Source: Streptomyces asoensis (GTDB lineage: Bacteria > Actinomycetota > Actinomycetes > Streptomycetales > Streptomycetaceae). From it: a DNA stretch of 64,000 nucleotides. Below the pieces are notes generated by a model. The model was not told where the DNA came from. It saw nothing but the letters and a program-made list of their open reading frames with translations, and searched no databases. The stretch spans positions 4,836,001 to 4,900,000 of the forward strand of contig NZ_CP049838.1 in NCBI RefSeq assembly GCF_013085465.1, written 5' to 3'. The translations under genes were made by a program, and so were the position numbers. Shown here piece after piece: positions 30,625-39,347 of this stretch (positions within the stretch are counted from its first letter, which is position 1; every line of letters starts with the position of its first letter).

Positions 30625-33600
30625 ATGTCTACGCACCCCACTCCCGGCGCCTCTGCTCCGGGCACTCCCGCCCTCGGCGACCTCGCCCCCCGCCTGACCG
30701 AGCTGTCACTGCGCGACGCGCACCGGCTCGGGCGCAGGCTCGAAGGCGCGCGCAAGATCCGCAAGCCGGAGGCCCGTGCCGCCGTCCTCGCCGAGATCGA
30801 GGCGGAGGTCGCACAGGTCGAGGAGCGGATGGTCCTGCGGCGCGGCCGGGTGCCCGCCGTCTCGTACCCCGAGCAGCTTCCGGTCAGCCAGAAGAAGGAC
30901 GAGATCGCGGCCGCCATCCGTGATCACCAGGTCGTCATCGTCGCCGGTGAGACCGGGTCCGGAAAGACCACCCAGATCCCCAAGATCTGTCTCGAGCTGG
31001 GGCGCGGCGTCCGCGGCATGATCGGGCACACACAGCCTCGTCGGATCGCCGCCCGCACCGTCGCCGAGCGGGTCGCGGAGGAACTCAGCACGCCCCTGGG
31101 CGAGGCCGTCGGCTGGAAGGTGCGGTTCACCGACCAGGTGAACCCGGACGCCACCTTCGTGAAGCTGATGACGGACGGCATCCTCCTCGCGGAGATCCAG
31201 ACCGACCGTGAGCTGCGCGCGTACGACACGATCATCATCGACGAGGCCCACGAGCGGTCCCTCAACATCGACTTCCTGATGGGCTATCTCGCCCAGCTGC
31301 TCCCCCGCCGCCCTGATCTCAAGGTCGTCATCACCTCGGCGACCATCGACCCGGAGCGTTTCTCCCGGCACTTCGGCGAAGCCCCGATCGTCGAGGTCAG
31401 CGGGCGGACGTACCCGGTGGAGGTCCGTTACCGGCCGCTCCTCGAAGAGGACTCCGAGGACGCCGACCGCGACCAGATCACCGCGATCACCGACGCCGTG
31501 GAAGAGCTCATGGGCGAGGGGAAGGGCGACATCCTCGTCTTCCTCTCCGGTGAACGGGAGATCCGGGACACGGCCGACGCGCTGGAGAAGAAGAAGTTCC
31601 GCTTCACGGAGGTCCTGCCGCTCTACGCCCGGCTCTCGCACGCCGAGCAGCACCGGGTCTTCCAGCAGCACACGGGCCGCAGGATCGTTCTGGCGACGAA
31701 CGTGGCCGAGACGTCCCTGACCGTCCCGGGCATCAAGTACGTCATCGACCCCGGCTTCGCCCGCATCAGCCGCTACAGCCACCGCACCAAGGTCCAGCGC
31801 CTGCCCATCGAGCCGATCTCGCAGGCCAGCGCCAACCAGCGCAAGGGCCGCTGCGGCCGGACCAGCGACGGCATCTGCATCCGGCTGTACGACGAGGACG
31901 ACTTCCTCGCCCGCCCGGAGTTCACGGACGCGGAGATCCTCCGTACGAACCTGGCCAGCGTCATCCTCCAGATGACCGCGGCGGGCCTCGGCGACATCGA
32001 GAAGTTCCCCTTCATCGACCCGCCGGACCACCGCAACATCCGCGACGGCGTGCAGCTGCTCCAGGAGCTGAACGCACTGGACCCGGCCGAGAAGGACCCC
32101 CGCCGGCGGCTCACCCAGACCGGCCGCAAGCTGGCCCAGCTGCCCGTCGACCCGCGCCTCGCCCGCATGGTCCTGGAGGCCGACAAGAACGGCTGTGTGC
32201 GCGAGGTCATGGTGATAGCCGCCGCGCTGTCCATCCAGGACCCGCGTGAGCGCCCGGCCGACAAGCAGACCCAGGCCGACCAGCAGCACGCCCGCTTCAA
32301 GGACGAGACCAGCGACTTCCTCGCCTATCTCAACCTGTGGCGGTACGTCCGCGAGCAGCAGAAGGAGCGGGGTTCCTCCTCCTTCCGGCGTATGTGCAAG
32401 CAGGAGTACCTGAACTTCCTGCGCATCCGTGAGTGGCAGGACATCTACACGCAGCTCCGCACGGTCGCCAAGCAGATGGGCATCCATCTGAACGAGGAGG
32501 ACGCGCCCGAGCAGAGTGTCCATGTCTCGCTCCTCGCCGGGCTGCTCTCGCACATCGGCATGAAGGACGTGAAGGACGGCAACAAGAACGAGTACCTGGG
32601 GGCGCGGAGCGCCAAGTTCGCGATCTTCCCGGGCTCGGCCCTCTTCAAGAAGCAGCCGCGCTTCATGATGTCCGCCGAGCTGGTGGAGACGAGCCGGCTC
32701 TGGGCCCGCGTCAACGCGCGGATCGAGCCGGAGTGGGTCGAGCCGCTCGCCGGGCACCTGCTGAAGCGGACGTACAGCGAGCCGCGTTGGGAGAAGGACC
32801 AGGCGGCCGTGATGGCGGACGAGAAGGTCACGCTGTACGGCGTCCCGATCATCGCCCAGCGGAAGGTCAACTACGGCCGGATCGACCCGGAGACCTCCCG
32901 CGACCTGTTCATCCGCAACGCGCTGGTCGAGGGCGACTGGCGCACGCACCACAAGTTCTTCGCCGACAACCGCCGGCTCCTCAGCGAGGTCGAGGAGCTG
33001 GAGCACCGTGCCCGGCGCCGGGACATCGTGGTGGACGACGAGACGCTGTTCGACTTCTACGACGAGCGGGTGCCCGAACACGTCGTGTCCGGCGCGCACT
33101 TCGACTCGTGGTGGAAGCACAAGCGGCACGAGCAGCCCGATCACCTGGACTTCGAGCGGGAGATGCTCATCCGGGAGTCGGCGGAGGCGGTCACCAAGGC
33201 CGACTATCCGGACTCCTGGCGGCAGGGTCAGCTGACGTTCCGGGTCACGTACCAGTTCGAGCCGGGCGCGGACGCGGACGGCGTGACCGTCCACATCCCG
33301 CTCCATGTCCTCAACCAGGTCACGGACGAGGGCTTCGACTGGCAGATCCCGGGTCTGCGGGAGGAGGTCGTCACGGAGCTGATCCGTTCCCTCCCCAAGC
33401 CGATCCGCCGCCACTACGTTCCGGCACCGAACTTCGCGAAGCGTTTCCTGGACCGGGCGGTGCCCCTCCAGGAGCCGCTCACGACGACCATGGCGCGTGA
33501 GCTGAAGCGCATGGTCGGCGTTCCGTTCGAGGCCGACGACTTCGACTGGTCGCGGCTCCCCGACCATCTGAGGATCACCTTCCGGATCGTCGACGAGCGG

Positions 33601-34593
33601 CGCCGCAAGCTGGCCGAGGACAAGGACCTCGAGACCCTGAGGCTCCGGCTGAAACCGAAGGCGAGGCAGGCCATCTCGCAGGCGGCCGCGGCCACCGCCG
33701 AACGGCAGGGCGGCGAGTCCCTGGAGCGCTCGGGCCTGACGGACTGGACGATCGGCTCGCTCGCCCGCGTCTTCGAGACCCGCCGCGCGGGCCAGCCGGT
33801 GAAGGCGTACCCGGCGCTCGTCGACGACGGGGACACCGTGTCCGTACGCCTCTTCGACACGGAGGCGGAGCAGGCGGAGGCGATGTGGAAGGGCACGCGT
33901 CGGCTGATCCTGCGCACCATCCCGGTCAACCCGGCAAAGTTCGCATCCGAGAAGCTGACGAACGCCCAGAAGCTCGCGCTGTCCGCGAATCCGCACGGTT
34001 CGATCCAGGCTCTGTTCGACGACTGCGCGATGGCGGCGGCGGACCGGCTGATCGCCGACTTCGGCGGCCCGGCCTGGGACGAGGAGTCGTACCGGAAGCT
34101 CTACGACAAGGTGCGCGCGGAGATCGTCGACACGACGGTGCGGACGGTCGGGGCGGTGCAGCAGGTCCTGGCCGCCTGGCAGGCCTGTGAACGCCGCCTG
34201 AAGGGCGTACGCAGCCCCGTGCTGCTCGCGAACCTGGCGGACGTACGGAAACAGCTGGACGCCCTCGTGAAGCCCGGCTTCGTGACCTGGGCGGGACTGC
34301 GCCGCCTGCCCGACCTCATGCGCTACCTGGTGGCCGCGGACCGGCGCCTCCAGCAGATGCCGACCGGCGTCCAGCGGGACACCAGCCGCATGGAGAAGGT
34401 CCACGAGATGCAGGACGAGTACGCGTGGCTGCTGGAGCAACTGCCGCAGGGCCGGCCGGTTCCCCAGCAGGTCCTGGACATCCGCTGGATGATCGAGGAG
34501 CTCCGGGTCAGCTATTTCGCCCACGCGCTGGGCACGGCGTACCCCGTCTCCGACAAGCGGATCGTGAAGGCGATCGACGCGATGGCGCCGTAA
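30625..34593 (+). CDS. hrpA: ATP-dependent DEAH-box RNA helicase HrpA
   Basis: A 1322-residue DEAH helicase; the length matches HrpA. Motif I GETGSGKTTQ is at about 108-117, the DEAH box DEAHERS near 208, SAT near 234, then FLSGEREI, TNVAETSLTVPGI and the QRKGRCGR arginine-finger region. The HA2/OB module (QPRFMMSAELVETSRLW) and the long C-terminal HrpA domain follow. In other bacteria HrpA processes mRNA and rescues stalled ribosomes. It lies between two tRNA-Asp copies and the tRNA cluster, with a terminator hairpin after it. The long open frames on the opposite strand are artefacts of GC bias. Confidence 0.96.
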   Translation: MSTHPTPGASAPGTPALGDLAPRLTELSLRDAHRLGRRLEGARKIRKPEARAAVLAEIEAEVAQVEERMVLRRGRVPAVSYPEQLPVSQKKDEIAAAIRDHQVVIVAGETGSGKTTQIPKICLELGRGVRGMIGHTQPRRIAARTVAERVAEELSTPLGEAVGWKVRFTDQVNPDATFVKLMTDGILLAEIQTDRELRAYDTIIIDEAHERSLNIDFLMGYLAQLLPRRPDLKVVITSATIDPERFSRHFGEAPIVEVSGRTYPVEVRYRPLLEEDSEDADRDQITAITDAVEELMGEGKGDILVFLSGEREIRDTADALEKKKFRFTEVLPLYARLSHAEQHRVFQQHTGRRIVLATNVAETSLTVPGIKYVIDPGFARISRYSHRTKVQRLPIEPISQASANQRKGRCGRTSDGICIRLYDEDDFLARPEFTDAEILRTNLASVILQMTAAGLGDIEKFPFIDPPDHRNIRDGVQLLQELNALDPAEKDPRRRLTQTGRKLAQLPVDPRLARMVLEADKNGCVREVMVIAAALSIQDPRERPADKQTQADQQHARFKDETSDFLAYLNLWRYVREQQKERGSSSFRRMCKQEYLNFLRIREWQDIYTQLRTVAKQMGIHLNEEDAPEQSVHVSLLAGLLSHIGMKDVKDGNKNEYLGARSAKFAIFPGSALFKKQPRFMMSAELVETSRLWARVNARIEPEWVEPLAGHLLKRTYSEPRWEKDQAAVMADEKVTLYGVPIIAQRKVNYGRIDPETSRDLFIRNALVEGDWRTHHKFFADNRRLLSEVEELEHRARRRDIVVDDETLFDFYDERVPEHVVSGAHFDSWWKHKRHEQPDHLDFEREMLIRESAEAVTKADYPDSWRQGQLTFRVTYQFEPGADADGVTVHIPLHVLNQVTDEGFDWQIPGLREEVVTELIRSLPKPIRRHYVPAPNFAKRFLDRAVPLQEPLTTTMARELKRMVGVPFEADDFDWSRLPDHLRITFRIVDERRRKLAEDKDLETLRLRLKPKARQAISQAAAATAERQGGESLERSGLTDWTIGSLARVFETRRAGQPVKAYPALVDDGDTVSVRLFDTEAEQAEAMWKGTRRLILRTIPVNPAKFASEKLTNAQKLALSANPHGSIQALFDDCAMAAADRLIADFGGPAWDEESYRKLYDKVRAEIVDTTVRTVGAVQQVLAAWQACERRLKGVRSPVLLANLADVRKQLDALVKPGFVTWAGLRRLPDLMRYLVAADRRLQQMPTGVQRDTSRMEKVHEMQDEYAWLLEQLPQGRPVPQQVLDIRWMIEELRVSYFAHALGTAYPVSDKRIVKAIDAMAP

Positions 34594-34605
34594 CGGCTCC
34601 CGCAC

Positions 34606-34638
34606 GGAGGGTGAGTTCGACCGGCGGGCTCACCCTCC
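34606..34638 (+). terminator. Terminator after hrpA
   Basis: GGAGGGTGAG pairs with CTCACCCTCC around a 13-nt loop, starting 12 nt after the hrpA stop. Confidence 0.7.
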
Positions 34639-34687
34639 TGTACAGTCCTTCTCGCAGCGCAACGCAACATCAAGTGCCGCAAAACCT

Positions 34688-34762
34688 GGTCCTGTGGAGC
34701 AGTTTGGAGTGCTCGCCACCCTGTCAAGGTGGAGGCCGCGGGTTCAAATCCCGTCAGGACCG
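34688..34762 (+). tRNA. tRNA-Asp (GTC), copy 2
   Basis: Identical over all 75 nt to the copy at 30336-30410. It is followed by a terminator, then a degenerate second Asp-like sequence and another terminator, which looks like a decayed tandem duplication. Confidence 0.95.
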
Positions 34763-34770
34763 CAGTGAAC

Positions 34771-34811
34771 GAGCGAGGCCCGCTTCCCATCAAGGGACGC
34801 GGGCCTCGCTC
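34771..34811. terminator. Terminator after tRNA-Asp copy 2
   Basis: GAGCGAGGCCCGC and GCGGGCCTCGCTC form a 13-bp perfect stem around a 15-nt loop. Confidence 0.82.
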
Positions 34812-34828
34812 GTGCCATGACCTGCACC

Positions 34829-34910
34829 AACCCGCCGACCATCCTGCCAAGGTGGAGGTCGCGCCCGCGGCGCAGCCGCAATCGGGTACAGCAAATCCCG
34901 TCGGGACCGC
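34829..34910 (+). pseudogene. tRNA-Asp remnant
   Basis: Two blocks recall the tRNA-Asp next door: CCATCCTGCCAAGGTGGAGG (anticodon arm, with GTC changed to GCC) and CAAATCCCGTCGGGACCGCA (T-arm 3' half and acceptor 3' strand). Between them the 5' half of the T-arm is replaced by about 28 nt of unrelated sequence, and no acceptor 5' strand or D-arm is recognisable. It cannot fold as a tRNA. It has its own terminator behind it, as a former tandem copy would. Confidence 0.7.
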
Positions 34911-34915
34911 AGTAA

Positions 34916-34949
34916 CAGAGAGCCCGGATCTTCGGATCCGGGCTCTCTG
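34916..34949. terminator. Terminator after the tRNA-Asp remnant
   Basis: CAGAGAGCCCGGATC and its complement form a stem of about 15 bp with a TTC loop region. There is no functional gene directly in front; it appears to be a relic of the duplicated tRNA unit. Confidence 0.82.
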
Positions 34950-35053
34950 CTTCGTCCGCCGCGCGTTGTCCGCCGGCCTCTTGACGTCGTCACTCTCCAC
35001 CGGTACCCCAGAAGCCAGGGCCCGTTCCCGCGTGGCCCCGACGGAGGTGGGGC

Positions 35054-35245
35054 ATGGTGGCATCGGTCAGGCACGAGACGCGGGCACTGCTTCGCGCGCA
35101 CCTGTCGGCCGCGACCCCCTACCGGCATCTGACCCGCCACTGCCCGATCTGCCACCGCTTACTGCGACTGGCGATGGACGGCGCACCAAGGGGCGCAGAG
35201 GCCCCTGAGGGGGCCCTGGAGGGCGAGAGCCCCTCGACGGCGTGA
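35054..35245 (+). CDS. Small CxxC protein, conserved in Streptomyces (DUF6274-like)
   Basis: A 63-residue protein. The N-terminal part SVRHETRALLRAHLSAATPYRHLTRHC is helical and basic; HCPICHRLLRLAM contains a CxxCH pair that could bind a metal. The rest is a Gly/Glu/Pro tail. GGAGGTGGGGC precedes the ATG at good spacing, and the codon use is typical for the genome, so I believe it is real. I recall the family name DUF6274 for similar Streptomyces proteins; the function is unknown. Two Cys alone would need a partner or dimer for zinc. Confidence 0.65.
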   Translation: MVASVRHETRALLRAHLSAATPYRHLTRHCPICHRLLRLAMDGAPRGAEAPEGALEGESPSTA

Positions 35246-35576
35246 CCCACGCCCTCACGACCTCCGGCCGCACCGGCACCCGCACTCGCGTCCCCCAACG
35301 CCCGTACCCGCGTGGGGCGCTGGAACGCGAGCCTCCCCTAGCGCACATGAGCCAGAGGCAACAACGCTCCTGGCATGTGACGGGTGTCACGGCATGAGTT
35401 TTGAAAACCCGGGTTCTTACCAGGCTCCTACAACTGGTCAATTTTATATGTGCAATTGCACCACTCCGGAGGATGCCCCCAGGAACCCTCCCAGAGCCTC
35501 CCCAGACTCCGACAAGGCCGCTCACAGAGCCACCTGATACGACCCGCCGAGCACCCTCAAGCTGTCCCAAGCGCAC
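35246..35576. other. AT-richer, palindrome-rich gap between convergent genes
   Basis: No protein gene is supported. Between 35365 and 35465 the sequence turns unusually AT-rich for this genome and carries three palindromes: GTGACGGGTGTCAC (about 35376-35389), AACCCGGGTT (35406-35415) and GTGCAATTGCAC (35450-35461). Because the neighbours are convergent, no promoter is expected here; a small RNA gene or regulator-binding site is possible. Confidence 0.45.
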
Positions 35577-35616
35577 AAAAAAGATCGCGCTGGACCCGGC
35601 GGAGTCCAGCGCGATC
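35577..35616 (-). terminator. Rho-independent terminator of bldC
   Basis: On the minus strand GATCGCGCTGGAC pairs with GTCCAGCGCGATC around an 8-nt loop and runs into TTTTTT. It is the best T-run terminator in the window, 118 nt after the bldC stop. Confidence 0.9.
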
Positions 35617-35733
35617 GACGACGTTCCCGATGGGCGAGGGGCCTGTTGGGGCAGGACCCACGTCGCTTGTAGCTAGGTTTCGGGCGTCCGAACAGGTTGG
35701 GGGACCTGACGTGTTGCCCGGTTATTCACTTGT

Positions 35734-35940
35734 TCAGGCCTCGCTGCGCTGCTGCGGGATACCCGCAAGCAGTGCGCGGACCTCGGCCTCGCGATAACGG
35801 CGGTGTCCGCCGAGCGTACGAATCGATGTGAGCTTGCCGGCCTTCGCCCACCGCGTGACCGTCTTGGGGTCGACACGGAACATGGTGGCGACCTCAGCCG
35901 GGGTCAGCAGCGGCTCAGCATCAGGGGTGCGAGCGGTCAT
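35734..35940 (-). CDS. bldC: Developmental transcription factor BldC
   Basis: A 68-residue MerR-like DNA-binding domain without an effector domain. LLTPAEVATMFRVDPKTV (about 11-28) is the helix-turn-helix and TSIRTLGGHRRYREAEV (about 38-54) the wing, matching BldC of Streptomyces. BldC holds back the switch from vegetative growth to sporulation and binds cooperatively to direct repeats in many promoters. GGAGG lies 7 nt before the ATG. The transcript has a long leader region upstream, with an 8-bp inverted repeat near the start, and a strong terminator downstream. Its position beside hrpA and vdh is the conserved context. Confidence 0.97.
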   Translation of the reverse strand: MTARTPDAEPLLTPAEVATMFRVDPKTVTRWAKAGKLTSIRTLGGHRRYREAEVRALLAGIPQQRSEA

Positions 35941-36542
35941 GAGCGGCCTCCTCGGGAGAACCGAACCTTCTCGGTTCTTTCCTCTAAATTCTGCACCTTG
36001 ACCCGCGTTGCCCGAAATGGCGGACGCGAGTCGAGTCGGTTATAGGACGAACGGCTTGTCCTCGGCACTACAACTACACCATCCGTCCAGCCGCGTCGGC
36101 CAAACCGATGGAATTGCCCCCCAGGTGTTCATCGGCGACGGAAGCCGATGGACCATGCCATAGCGGACAGTCACGCCACTGTGACGATCAGTCACAGGAC
36201 GATCAGGAGGCATCAGACCCCCCAAAGCGCTGCAATGCTGAGATTTCCCCCCACAGTGGAACATAAGCAGGCGGACGGAGCCCTCCCCGGACTCCTTGTC
36301 CTATTTTGGCACGAGGAGGGGCAAGCGGCGCAAGGGTCGTGTACGTGCGTTCCATCACCCTTGCGACATAAGCCCGGATCGGGACCTACGTCCCGTCAGT
36401 TCCGTGAAGTGCGGTTGACCGTACGCTGTTCCACTGCTTCACGGCCGTGACGTACGTCACTAATGAAAGCGCTGTCGCGCCTGTCACATCGTCAGTTCAC
36501 AGCAAGCGCGTCGACTCGGCGGCCGTGAACCCACGGCGGCCG
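35941..36542. other. Long leader/promoter region of bldC
   Basis: About 600 bp without a supported gene. Close to bldC, AGAACCGA and TCGGTTCT (35957-35978) form an 8-bp inverted repeat around ACCTTC, just upstream of the ribosome-binding site. The stretch 35990-36330 has AT-richer patches suited to promoters. A 74-codon frame on the minus strand (36040-36264) has an unlikely composition and no ribosome-binding site, so I did not call it. Confidence 0.5.
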
Positions 36543-37385
36543 TCAGTTCGCCGAGCGCCGCTCCCGTACCGACCGCCACCGCTCCACGAGCCGCCCGTAC
36601 GCCTCGCCCGCCGCCGCGCCGTCACCGATCCGCAGCGCCTCGATGCCCTCGGCCACGTCCTTCGCCGAGTGATCGTCCTCCAGATCACCCGCCGGCAGCA
36701 CATGCACCAGACCGCCGTAATCCAGTTCCACCAGCGAACGCGGGTGGAACTCCTCGAGCCAGCGCCCCACGTCCACCAGGCCGTCGATGAGCGGCCCCTC
36801 GTCCATGGTGTCCTTCAGCGTCCGCAGCGACCGGGCCACCCGGCGCCGCGCCTGCACCATCGGGGTGCGGTAGCGCAGCACGGGGGCCACCTCCGCCGTC
36901 CCCTTCTCGTACTCCCGCTCCTCGTCGGAGACGAGCACGAACCAGTTCAGGGGCACCTGCCAGACGGCCGTACGGATCCACGGGCGGGCGTCGGGGTTGC
37001 GTTCCAGCCACCGCTCGTGGTCCTTGGCGGCCTCCAGGCGCACGACCTCGGGCAGCGCCGCATCCAGGACCGGCCGGGGCAGCTCGTCGTCCAGTTCCGC
37101 CAGGGCCAGCCAGCCGCGCAGCCGGGTGCGCCAGGGGCAGACGCAGAGCACCCCGTCCACCTGGACCAGGAACGCGTCGCCGCTCTCGTGCACGGGCACC
37201 GCGACCGGCGGGGTGGGCAGCAGGTCGGCCAGCGAGCGGCGCAGCTCGTCCTGGTAGGAGGGGAGCTCGGGGCGGCCGGCGTAGCGCGCCCAGTGCGTGC
37301 GCTCGGGCTCGGAGAAGGCGGCCAGCGGCTCGTACACACGCAGATAGACCGCGTACGGAACGACCACCGAGGACACCTTGGGCAC
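36543..37385 (-). CDS. Conserved actinobacterial protein of unknown function
   Basis: A 280-residue soluble protein. I took the GTG at VPKVSSVVVPYAVYLRVYEPL because GGGAGGGAGC lies upstream at suitable spacing; a longer frame starting MSGITFSR has less support. The sequence is a mixed alpha/beta globular protein with conserved-looking segments LRVYEPLAAFSEPERTHWARY, VLCVCPWRTRLRGWLALAE and DYGGLVHVLP, and an acidic C-terminal region (PAGDLEDDHSAKDVAEGIEA). There is no signal peptide, membrane segment or catalytic motif I recognise. It is transcribed toward bldC, with the long bldC leader between, and divergent from vdh (188 bp). Confidence 0.75.
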   Translation of the reverse strand: MPKVSSVVVPYAVYLRVYEPLAAFSEPERTHWARYAGRPELPSYQDELRRSLADLLPTPPVAVPVHESGDAFLVQVDGVLCVCPWRTRLRGWLALAELDDELPRPVLDAALPEVVRLEAAKDHERWLERNPDARPWIRTAVWQVPLNWFVLVSDEEREYEKGTAEVAPVLRYRTPMVQARRRVARSLRTLKDTMDEGPLIDGLVDVGRWLEEFHPRSLVELDYGGLVHVLPAGDLEDDHSAKDVAEGIEALRIGDGAAAGEAYGRLVERWRSVRERRSAN

Positions 37386-37573
37386 GCCTGCTCCCTCCCC
37401 CTTCGGCCGATCGGGAAACCCTGCGAATCGTCCCACGGCGGTACTCCGGGAGAAGGTGATCCCCGACACTGCGAGATCGGCGGGCCGGGCAGGCTCTACT
37501 CTCAGTCCATCAGGCCCGCCACCCTTACGGTGCCTGCGTCCCGACCGCCGCTCGATACCCGGGAGTCACCACA

Positions 37574-38674
37574 GTGACCGACGTTTCCGGCGCACCTGCT
37601 GATGTACTGCACACCCTGTTCCACTCGGACCAGGGCGGTCATGAGCAAGTCGTGCTCTGCCAGGACCGCGCCAGCGGCCTCAAGGCCGTCATCGCCCTCC
37701 ACTCCACCGCTCTGGGCCCGGCCCTCGGCGGTACCCGCTTCTACCCGTACGCGACCGAGGCGGAGGCCGTCACCGACGCGCTGAACCTCGCGCGCGGGAT
37801 GTCGTACAAGAACGCCATGGCCGGTCTGGACCACGGCGGCGGCAAGGCCGTGATCATCGGTGATCCCGACACGATCAAGACCGAAGCGCTGCTGCTCGCG
37901 TACGGCCGTTTCGTGGCCTCGCTCGGCGGTCGGTATGTGACCGCCTGCGACGTCGGCACCTATGTCGCCGACATGGACGTCGTGGCGCGCGAGTGCCGCT
38001 GGACGACCGGACGCTCGCCGGAGAACGGCGGGGCCGGCGACTCGTCCGTGCTGACCGCCTTCGGCGTCTACCAGGGCATGCGGGCCTCCGCGCAGCACCT
38101 GTGGGGCGACCCGTCGTTGCGGGGCCGCACGGTCGGCATCGCGGGCGTCGGCAAGGTCGGCCACCATCTGGTGGAGCACCTGCTGGCGGAGGGCGCCCAG
38201 GTCGTGATCACGGACGTGCGCGAGGAGGCCGTGCGGCGGATCGCCGACAAGCACCCCTCGGTGGTTGTGGTCGCCGACACCGAGCGCCTGATCGAGATCG
38301 AGGGGCTCGACATCTACGCGCCCTGCGCGCTCGGCGGTGCGCTGAGCGACGACTCCGTGCCGGTGCTGACGGCGAAGATCGTCTGTGGCGCGGCCAACAA
38401 CCAACTCGCCCACCCGGGTGTGGAGAAGGACCTCGCCGACCGCGGGATCCTCTACGCGCCGGACTACGTGGTGAACGCCGGCGGGGTCATCCAGGTCGCC
38501 GACGAGCTGCACGGTTTCGACTTCGAGCGGTGCAAGGCGAAGGCCGCGAAGATCTTCGACACCACGCTCGCCATCTTCGCACGTGCGAAGGCGGACGGGA
38601 TTCCGCCGGCCGCGGCGGCCGACCGGATCGCCGAGCAGCGGATGCACGAAGCCGCCCAGGCGCGCGGCTGGTGA
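37574..38674 (+). CDS. vdh: Valine (branched-chain amino acid) dehydrogenase
   Basis: A 366-residue NAD-dependent oxidoreductase of the Glu/Leu/Val dehydrogenase family that deaminates valine to 2-oxoisovalerate, supplying building blocks for polyketides. The substrate-binding and catalytic Lys residues are in [19 protein letters not shown] (Lys79 and Lys91); the Rossmann motif is [26 protein letters not shown] and [11 protein letters not shown] are also typical. The length equals known Streptomyces Vdh. The start is GTG. Because the residues that separate Val from Leu preference are subtle, leucine dehydrogenase activity remains possible. A short hairpin follows the stop. Confidence 0.94.
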   Translation: MTDVSGAPADVLHTLFHSDQGGHEQVVLCQDRASGLKAVIALHSTALGPALGGTRFYPYATEAEAVTDALNLARGMSYKNAMAGLDHGGGKAVIIGDPDTIKTEALLLAYGRFVASLGGRYVTACDVGTYVADMDVVARECRWTTGRSPENGGAGDSSVLTAFGVYQGMRASAQHLWGDPSLRGRTVGIAGVGKVGHHLVEHLLAEGAQVVITDVREEAVRRIADKHPSVVVVADTERLIEIEGLDIYAPCALGGALSDDSVPVLTAKIVCGAANNQLAHPGVEKDLADRGILYAPDYVVNAGGVIQVADELHGFDFERCKAKAAKIFDTTLAIFARAKADGIPPAAAADRIAEQRMHEAAQARGW

Positions 38675-38687
38675 CCCTCGCGTAGGA

Positions 38688-38713
38688 CCCCGCGGCGAGC
38701 CGTCCGCGGGTTT
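38688..38713 (+). terminator. Probable terminator after vdh
   Basis: CCCGCGG and CCGCGGG form a short stem around a 9-nt loop, followed by TTT, 14 nt beyond the vdh stop. Confidence 0.5.
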
Positions 38714-38984
38714 CGGCGGTACCGCCGGGAGGAAAGTTGGAGAGAACTCTCACTCTTCCCGGCGGGTCGGCCGCCGATAAGTGGTTAAAATCGCCACTGA
38801 CCAGCGAGGACGGGGCGACCGAAAGGTGCTGCGCACACGCGCGTGCTACGGGCGACGTACCGTACGGGCGTGGGCTCAGGTACCGTGGGAGCCCTACGAC
38901 GGGCTCTCCACGGAGAGACCGTCCTGGATCATGAACGCGTGTCAACCTGGGGCCGTCGAGCCCCGTCGTTGAGGGGGTCGAGCC

Positions 38985-39245
38985 ATGGGGCGCGGCCGGG
39001 CCAAGGCCAAGCAAGCGAAGGTCGCCCGCCAGCTGAAGTACAACAGCGGCGGGACAGATCTCTCACGCCTGGCCGAAGAGCTGGGCGCATCGCCATCGAA
39101 TATTCCGCCGAATGGTGAGCCATTCGAGGACGATGACGATGACGATGAGCAAGACGACGACCCGTACGCACGGTACGCCGAGCTGTACGGGGACGAAGAC
39201 GAGGATGACGGCGAGGATTCCTCGCAACACCGTCGCGGCGCTTGA
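38985..39245 (+). CDS. DUF3073 small acidic protein
   Basis: An 86-residue protein. The basic N-terminus MGRGRAKAKQAKVARQLKY is the DUF3073 signature; residues 25-45 hold SRLAEELGASPSN; the rest is extremely acidic (EDDDDDDEQDDDPYARY, then DEDEDDGED). Such a dipolar layout suits nucleic-acid or ribosome contacts, but no function is established. The family is found across Actinobacteria. The 310-bp region upstream carries GAGAGAACTCTC (about 38742-38753), a short palindrome, and presumably the promoter. A strong hairpin separates it from the convergent purM. Confidence 0.88.
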   Translation: MGRGRAKAKQAKVARQLKYNSGGTDLSRLAEELGASPSNIPPNGEPFEDDDDDDEQDDDPYARYAELYGDEDEDDGEDSSQHRRGA

Positions 39246-39263
39246 CCTTGTACTGAGCACCCG

Positions 39264-39293
39264 CCCGGTCGGTGACTTCGGTCACCGACCGGG
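39264..39293. terminator. Bidirectional terminator between DUF3073 and purM
   Basis: CCCGGTCGGTGAC and GTCACCGACCGGG form a perfect 13-bp stem with a TTCG loop, shared by two convergent genes. Confidence 0.88.
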
Positions 39294-39347
39294 TCTTGTG
39301 CTGCCTACACGGCTACGGGACTGCCCGGTCGCAGGCCCGCGCGATTC

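Noticed and set aside
30706..34605. 1299-codon open frame antisense to hrpA
   Set aside because: It follows the codon bias of hrpA, has no domains and no ribosome-binding site.
30336..34910. An integrative element using tRNA-Asp as attachment site
   Set aside because: Between the copies lie only tRNA-Phe, parS and hrpA; no integrase, excisionase or relaxase gene is present.
36040..36264. 74-codon minus-strand frame upstream of bldC
   Set aside because: Poor codon use, no ribosome-binding site and composition unlike a soluble or membrane protein.
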